Of a stretch of DNA of 64,000 bases, positions 59,990 to 64,000 are shown piece after piece. The notes under the pieces are model-generated. The model had not been told where the DNA came from and searched no databases. It saw only the letters and a program-made list of their open reading frames with translations. Source of the stretch: Gnetum montanum (Eukaryota > Streptophyta > Gnetopsida > Gnetales > Gnetaceae). The stretch covers positions 1 through 64,000 of the forward strand of contig MNCI01011844.1 in NCBI GenBank assembly GCA_015680685.1. Direction: 5' to 3'. A program made the position numbers and the translations under genes. Position 1 is the first letter of the stretch, and each line of letters opens with the position of its first letter.

Positions 59990-61502
59990 TTGCTAATCTC
60001 CAATCTATAGTAATTGGTATATGCTAATATTTTCTTTGACATGTTTAATATCTTCAATCAAATCATGTTCTCTATCTCCATCAAAGTCTAATTTCTTCAT
60101 CCATTTATTAAAATTTTGATTTTGAGTACTCTACTCTACTTGATCTTCTTTACTTTTATTTTTCTCTTTTCTACTTGGTTGAAGAACTTTTCTCTTAGTA
60201 GATGAATCAAGAATAAAATTTGGAGACCTAGAAGTAGTTAATCATTCTTTTGATCCCAAATTATACGCATTTTCTTCATTGTTATTACACTCTTCATCTA
60301 AGGATATATATTCTTCAAAACTTGATTAAGACGAAGTATCACTATATCCATTATTTGAAGATTTTCTTTTGTAATAAACATTATATAGCTCATCATCCAA
60401 TTTAATATCAAGGAAGTTAGACATAACAATATCACTTTCACCCTCAACTTCTACTAACTTAGTACCTTGATGCTTATACTTTCTATTTTTCTTTTCCTAC
60501 TTGATCTTACTTTTTGCCAAAGCTTTTTCTATTTTCACCACTTTATTGGAAAAGTCTCTCATTAATTGTCCTTTTTCAAATTTTTTTCTTTCTAACCCTT
60601 GCTCCATTTTAACATGAGATGGTCCTACTAATGCTTTAATTTGAGCAAAATCTTGCATAGGAATCATCTTTCTTCTCTTTTTTAGTTGTGTTAATTTCTT
60701 CATTGTTCAAGTTAAATTATTTTTCTAATTATATCTCCTTACTAAAGTAGTCATTTAGTGTTAGAAAGTTTGGATTTTTCCTTAATCCAATTGAAATATT
60801 GGGATTCACAGCCTTAAGATAAGTGTCTCTACGAATTTTGTCTAAAGGTATATACTTTCTTTGAAAGAGTCCATAAATTTGTTGCAACTTAATATTGAAA
60901 TCTTTAATTAACCTATCAATTCTTTTCTTAGCTAGTACTAGCCGACAATATAGTTGTTGATCAAATTGGTTGTCAAAATAGGTCAAAAAAATATTTTTCA
61001 TGTTATTCTAACTTGTAATACTATTTCTTGGCAAGTTTGAACATGAAATCTAGGTCGTATATTTTAAATTTACTACAAACAATCTAAAAGCTTGATCTTG
61101 ATGTTGAATATTTGCATTGACTATATGTAACTCAAATAAGTGGATGTATTCTTCAGCTAAGTAAGCTTTTCTAGGAATAAAATGATCCAAAGAATATTTG
61201 TAAACTACCTTAGAAATATTGTTGTAGTTTTGAAATCCTAATGGTGTAACTCTTTGCCAAGGATTTGCCATCCTATTATGATTTCCTTTGATCATTTAAC
61301 TCTTATACTTCTTTGATTTTTTCTTGTAGATTAATAAACTAGACAAAAGGGATGATCTTCTTATCCTTCTGGTCTTTACTTCACTACTTATTTCAAATTC
61401 AAAAACCTTCTTCTTTTCTTCATCTAATGAATATTCAATCTTATAATTAAGAATGTATCTAGAACCTTTAAAATCTTTCAAACTATCGGTCTGTTTGGCC
61501 AT
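59990..61502 (-). pseudogene. Element C gag
   Basis: ATG at 61502 opens a frame of 68 codons, then 81 (61295-61050), 90 (61001-60729) and 68 codons (60703-60497), joined by shifts. The middle has the capsid pattern: H-Q-D-Q-A-F-R-L-F, S-W-N-N-M-K-N-I-F-L-T-Y-F-D-N-Q-like and K-K-R-I-D-R-L-I-K-D-F-N. Lysine-rich tails follow. No zinc knuckle. Confidence 0.75.
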
Positions 61503-61544
61503 GATCTAAAAATAGTATCTAATTCTTCCAAGCCCTACCACTAA

Positions 61545-61727
61545 TAAAGAACTATTTGTGTGCTAGGACTCTCAGGCTTATTAACTTAGAGGATAAATTT
61601 TCAGCCCTCCTTTTAATGCCAAAAGAACTATTGGCACACTATGACTATAAAGCTCCTTGAATAAATCAATAACTTATGAACATAGGTGATAAATTTTCTT
61701 GCCTTTCTTCTAGCACCAAAATAACTA
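61545..61727 (-). repeat. Element C leader with duplicated primer-site segment
   Basis: About 95 bp occurs twice in tandem. Each copy has a GATAAATTTTC block, a pyrimidine stretch, then TGCCAAA or CACCAAA and AACTAT. On the minus strand the LTR-proximal copy gives TTTTGGTGCTAGAAGAAAG, the likely primer binding site, like that of element A. Confidence 0.65.
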
Positions 61728-63070
61728 TGGGTAACCAATTGGAATGTAATCGCCAATGGATGGGGATGATCTCCAAGTCTTGTGATTGGAGGTTCATGGG
61801 ATCAAAGGTGTTCTTCACATAGGATTTAAGTGCTTGCTAGTCTCTAGCAACACCAAGGTCCAAATATCTCTAAATAAATTTAGTAGTTATGAAACATACT
61901 AGACACGAGCATGTGCTTGTTGTTGCAAGTGTTGAAATCATTGGGTGATGTAAAAAACTATAGTCAACTATCATAATAGAGATTTGGATAACTTTGTCAA
62001 ATACTATGAGTTGTTAGAGATTCCTATTTTTTTCAATCATTTGGGCTATACAATCCTTATAACACCTAATTGTAACAAATAAAATTTTACAAAATTATTT
62101 AAGCATAATTATTCCAATCTATTCCTAAATTCCCCCATAGAGAAAGTTCCATAATAAAACTATAAATAGAGCAAGATTCAATGAAATTATAAAAAGAAGG
62201 AAAAGAAAGAAGATTTGTGTGAAATCTCAAATATTTAATCAAGATAAATTGATACAAGAAAACATTTCTCAATAAAGCTATTTACAATTGAATAACTAAA
62301 AATTTTTCAAACTTTCAAAGCTCAACAAGTAATTTCATAAAGAAAATATTATTATACTTTGAAAAATTATTGCATAAACCAAAAGATATGAGTCTCTATT
62401 TTGGCTAGTTAATAGATGTCAAAGATTTCATTCAACAAAGCTTTCAGAAAATTTGACACTTTCTATATTGAAGACCAAGACAATAAACTTTAAAAATAAT
62501 GAAGCTATTTTAGTCCCTTCAAAACACAAAAGCTTTTTCTAGATCCTCTATGCTTAAAATAGGGAATTTTGTTAAGACACTACTATTAAATTTCTCTTAA
62601 GGCTTCCAAAAACATGAGCTCTTCTATGGAAAATTTAAGTAGGAGTCTAATATTGCACAAAATAGAGCTATAAAGGCAACCTAGGATAAATCCCAAAACT
62701 AAACACCAAGCATGATACTATCTAAACCATTAACTAAGAAACTAAAAAAAATAGGAAGAAATGAACTCACAAGATTAAAAAAAATCTAACAAATTATGTC
62801 TTTGGGAAGCTATCTTATAAGAATTCTTGAAATTTCTTTTTATTGATCTTCCACCCCCTCAAATTCTATCCTTGAAAGATCTATCTATAGTAACCTCAGG
62901 GTAGTTACAATTATCATGAAAGATTGATTTGGGTTAAAAAATATCTAGGGGATTAATTGATAACCATCCTAGGAAGTCATAACTTTGATAGAAGTTATGA
63001 CAAATTTTAGAAATATATGCCATGGTTGTTAAGTGTCTTCTTAATAATGGAAAGCACAAATATCATGGAT
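61728..63070 (-). repeat. Family C LTR copy 3, 5' LTR of element C
   Basis: Plus-strand edge TGGGTAACC at 61728 next to the primer-site segment. Matches 34988-36350 throughout. The other end is cut at about 63070, where the text jumps to the middle of another LTR copy. Confidence 0.8.
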
Positions 63071-64000
63071 TTTTTAGTTCTAACCAAGGCTCAAATAAGC
63101 AATTTCTTCAAGAAAATCCTACTATGTTACCAAAAAATTGTTGCGTAAACTATGACATACAAGACTCCATTTTGGCTAGATAATGGATGTCAACAATTAC
63201 ATTCAACAGAACCTTGAAAAGACTTGACAATTTCTGATTGAAATACCACGGAGATTCACTTTAAAGATAAAAGAAGCTATTCTAGTCCCATAAAAATACC
63301 AAAGATTTTTTGAATCCTCTTGACTATTGAATCGTTCAACGGCATGAGTACAAGCAAAGGCTCTCTTACAACAATCTCAATAGCAGTTCTNGGGACTAGA
63401 ATAGCTTCTTTTATCTTTAAAGTGAATCTCCGTGGTATTTCAATCAGAAATTGTCAAGTCTTTTCAAGGTTCTGTTGAATGTAATTGTTGACATCCATTA
63501 TCTAGCCAAAATGGAGTNAACACAAGTGCTTCTATGAAAAAATTTTAATAGAAATTTTCTTTTATGCAAAAAGAAACAATAAGAGCAATCTAAAAATCCA
63601 AAAATTACTTGCCAAGCATGATACTATCTAAACCACTAGCTAAACAATTTAAACAAAATAAAAAATGATAAGCATAACTCACAGGACTATGACAAAGAGG
63701 CTAAATTCTTTTCTTTAGCAAGTCATCTTACAAGAAATATTTCACAATGTCTTCTTACAAATGCTCTTCCAAGAGTCCCAAGTGTGTCTTCAAGTGAGAG
63801 CTAGTAGTCCCCCCAAAGTGTGTGTTCCAAAGTGAGACCCCAAGTGTGTGTTTTTTTTCTTTTTACCCCTGAAGCCTTTTTATAGGGTTTAAAAGGTAGT
63901 TACATATTTTAAAATATCTTAGCTAGCTTCTCTCCCAAGTAAGGAAGTTATAACTTGCCCAACAAGTTAGGAAGTTGTAACTTATACATAAAGTTTTGAA
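63071..64000 (-). repeat. Family C LTR copy 4, partial, runs off the window
   Basis: Begins inside the LTR (GCTCAAATAAGCAATTTC, as at 62330 and 35580), has the splice-like GACTTGCTAAAG and a minus-strand TATA box (CTATAAAAAGG, about 63883-63873). Right end lies outside. Confidence 0.75.
63164..63517. repeat. Perfect 126-bp inverted repeat bounded by Ns
   Basis: 63164-63289 and 63392-63517 are exact reverse complements over 126 bases. The right arm is bounded by single Ns at 63391 and 63518. The exactness in worn surroundings and the N bounds point to an assembly join in the wrong orientation. Confidence 0.95.

Larger units (their letters stand above)
34988..63070 (-). mobile_element. Element C: Ty3/gypsy element, split by element A
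   Basis: Minus-strand order from the right: 5' LTR (63070-61728), leader, gag, protease, archaeal-type RNase H, reverse transcriptase, RNase H, integrase (to about 56025), an extra ORF (55481 on), then, beyond element A, the end of that ORF and a 3' LTR (36350-34988). Without A the element is about 11 kb. Stops, shifts and a mutated integrase residue show it is dead. RNase H order differs from element A. C must be older than A, since A sits inside it. Confidence 0.7.

Overview
This window looks like nuclear DNA of a large-genome seed plant, most probably a gymnosperm. That placement is inference. It rests on AT-rich sequence full of old, stop-ridden LTR retrotransposons, LINE and SINE fragments, one plant-type gene relic with long introns, and almost no intact coding sequence. 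There is no rRNA gene, CRISPR array or bacterial-type operon. Runs of N at 23066-23805 and 53596-53699, and single Ns at 13637, 46076, 55878, 63391 and 63518, show a draft assembly.

Layout. 1-4490: minus-strand Ty3/gypsy relic (element D; LTR, gag, protease). 4491-13340: AT-rich sequence with four tRNA-derived SINE heads at 6.5-7.8 kb. 13345-18291: 3' half of an OSCA/CSC1-like mechano- and osmosensitive channel gene, with introns but broken by frameshifts and stops. 19.2-22.2 kb: LINE fragments, one with an inverted 5' end. 22.26-32.62 kb: element B, an LTR retrotransposon with gag and no recognisable pol, carrying a long sense-strand coiled-coil ORF behind an LTR-like internal promoter. 33.4-36.35 kb: two LTRs of family C. 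38260-55151: element A, a 16.9-kb Tat-like Ty3/gypsy element with two about 1.38-kb LTRs and a perfect 5-bp target duplication. A is inserted inside element C, a minus-strand Ty3/gypsy element whose gag-to-integrase part lies at 56.0-61.5 kb and whose 5' LTR is at 61.73-63.07 kb. A further family C LTR runs off the right edge and contains a perfect 126-bp inverted repeat that looks like an assembly error.

Most interesting content. (1) Between the protease and reverse transcriptase of element A lies a separate gene on the opposite strand (48283 to 44100) with at least seven exons. All six introns that can be placed have GT-AG ends, are 60-131 bp long, and keep the reading frame. (2) Element C has an archaeal-type RNase H between protease and reverse transcriptase, whereas A has it in the usual Tat place after the first RNase H. 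(3) All three larger elements carry an extra ORF in a different place: A antisense between PR and RT, B sense in place of pol, C sense after integrase. (4) Removing A and one target-site copy lets the extra ORF of C run through in frame for 34 more codons, which supports the nesting.

Limits: all domain calls come from reading translations by eye. Boundaries without a visible repeat end or splice site are approximate, and no similarity search was possible.
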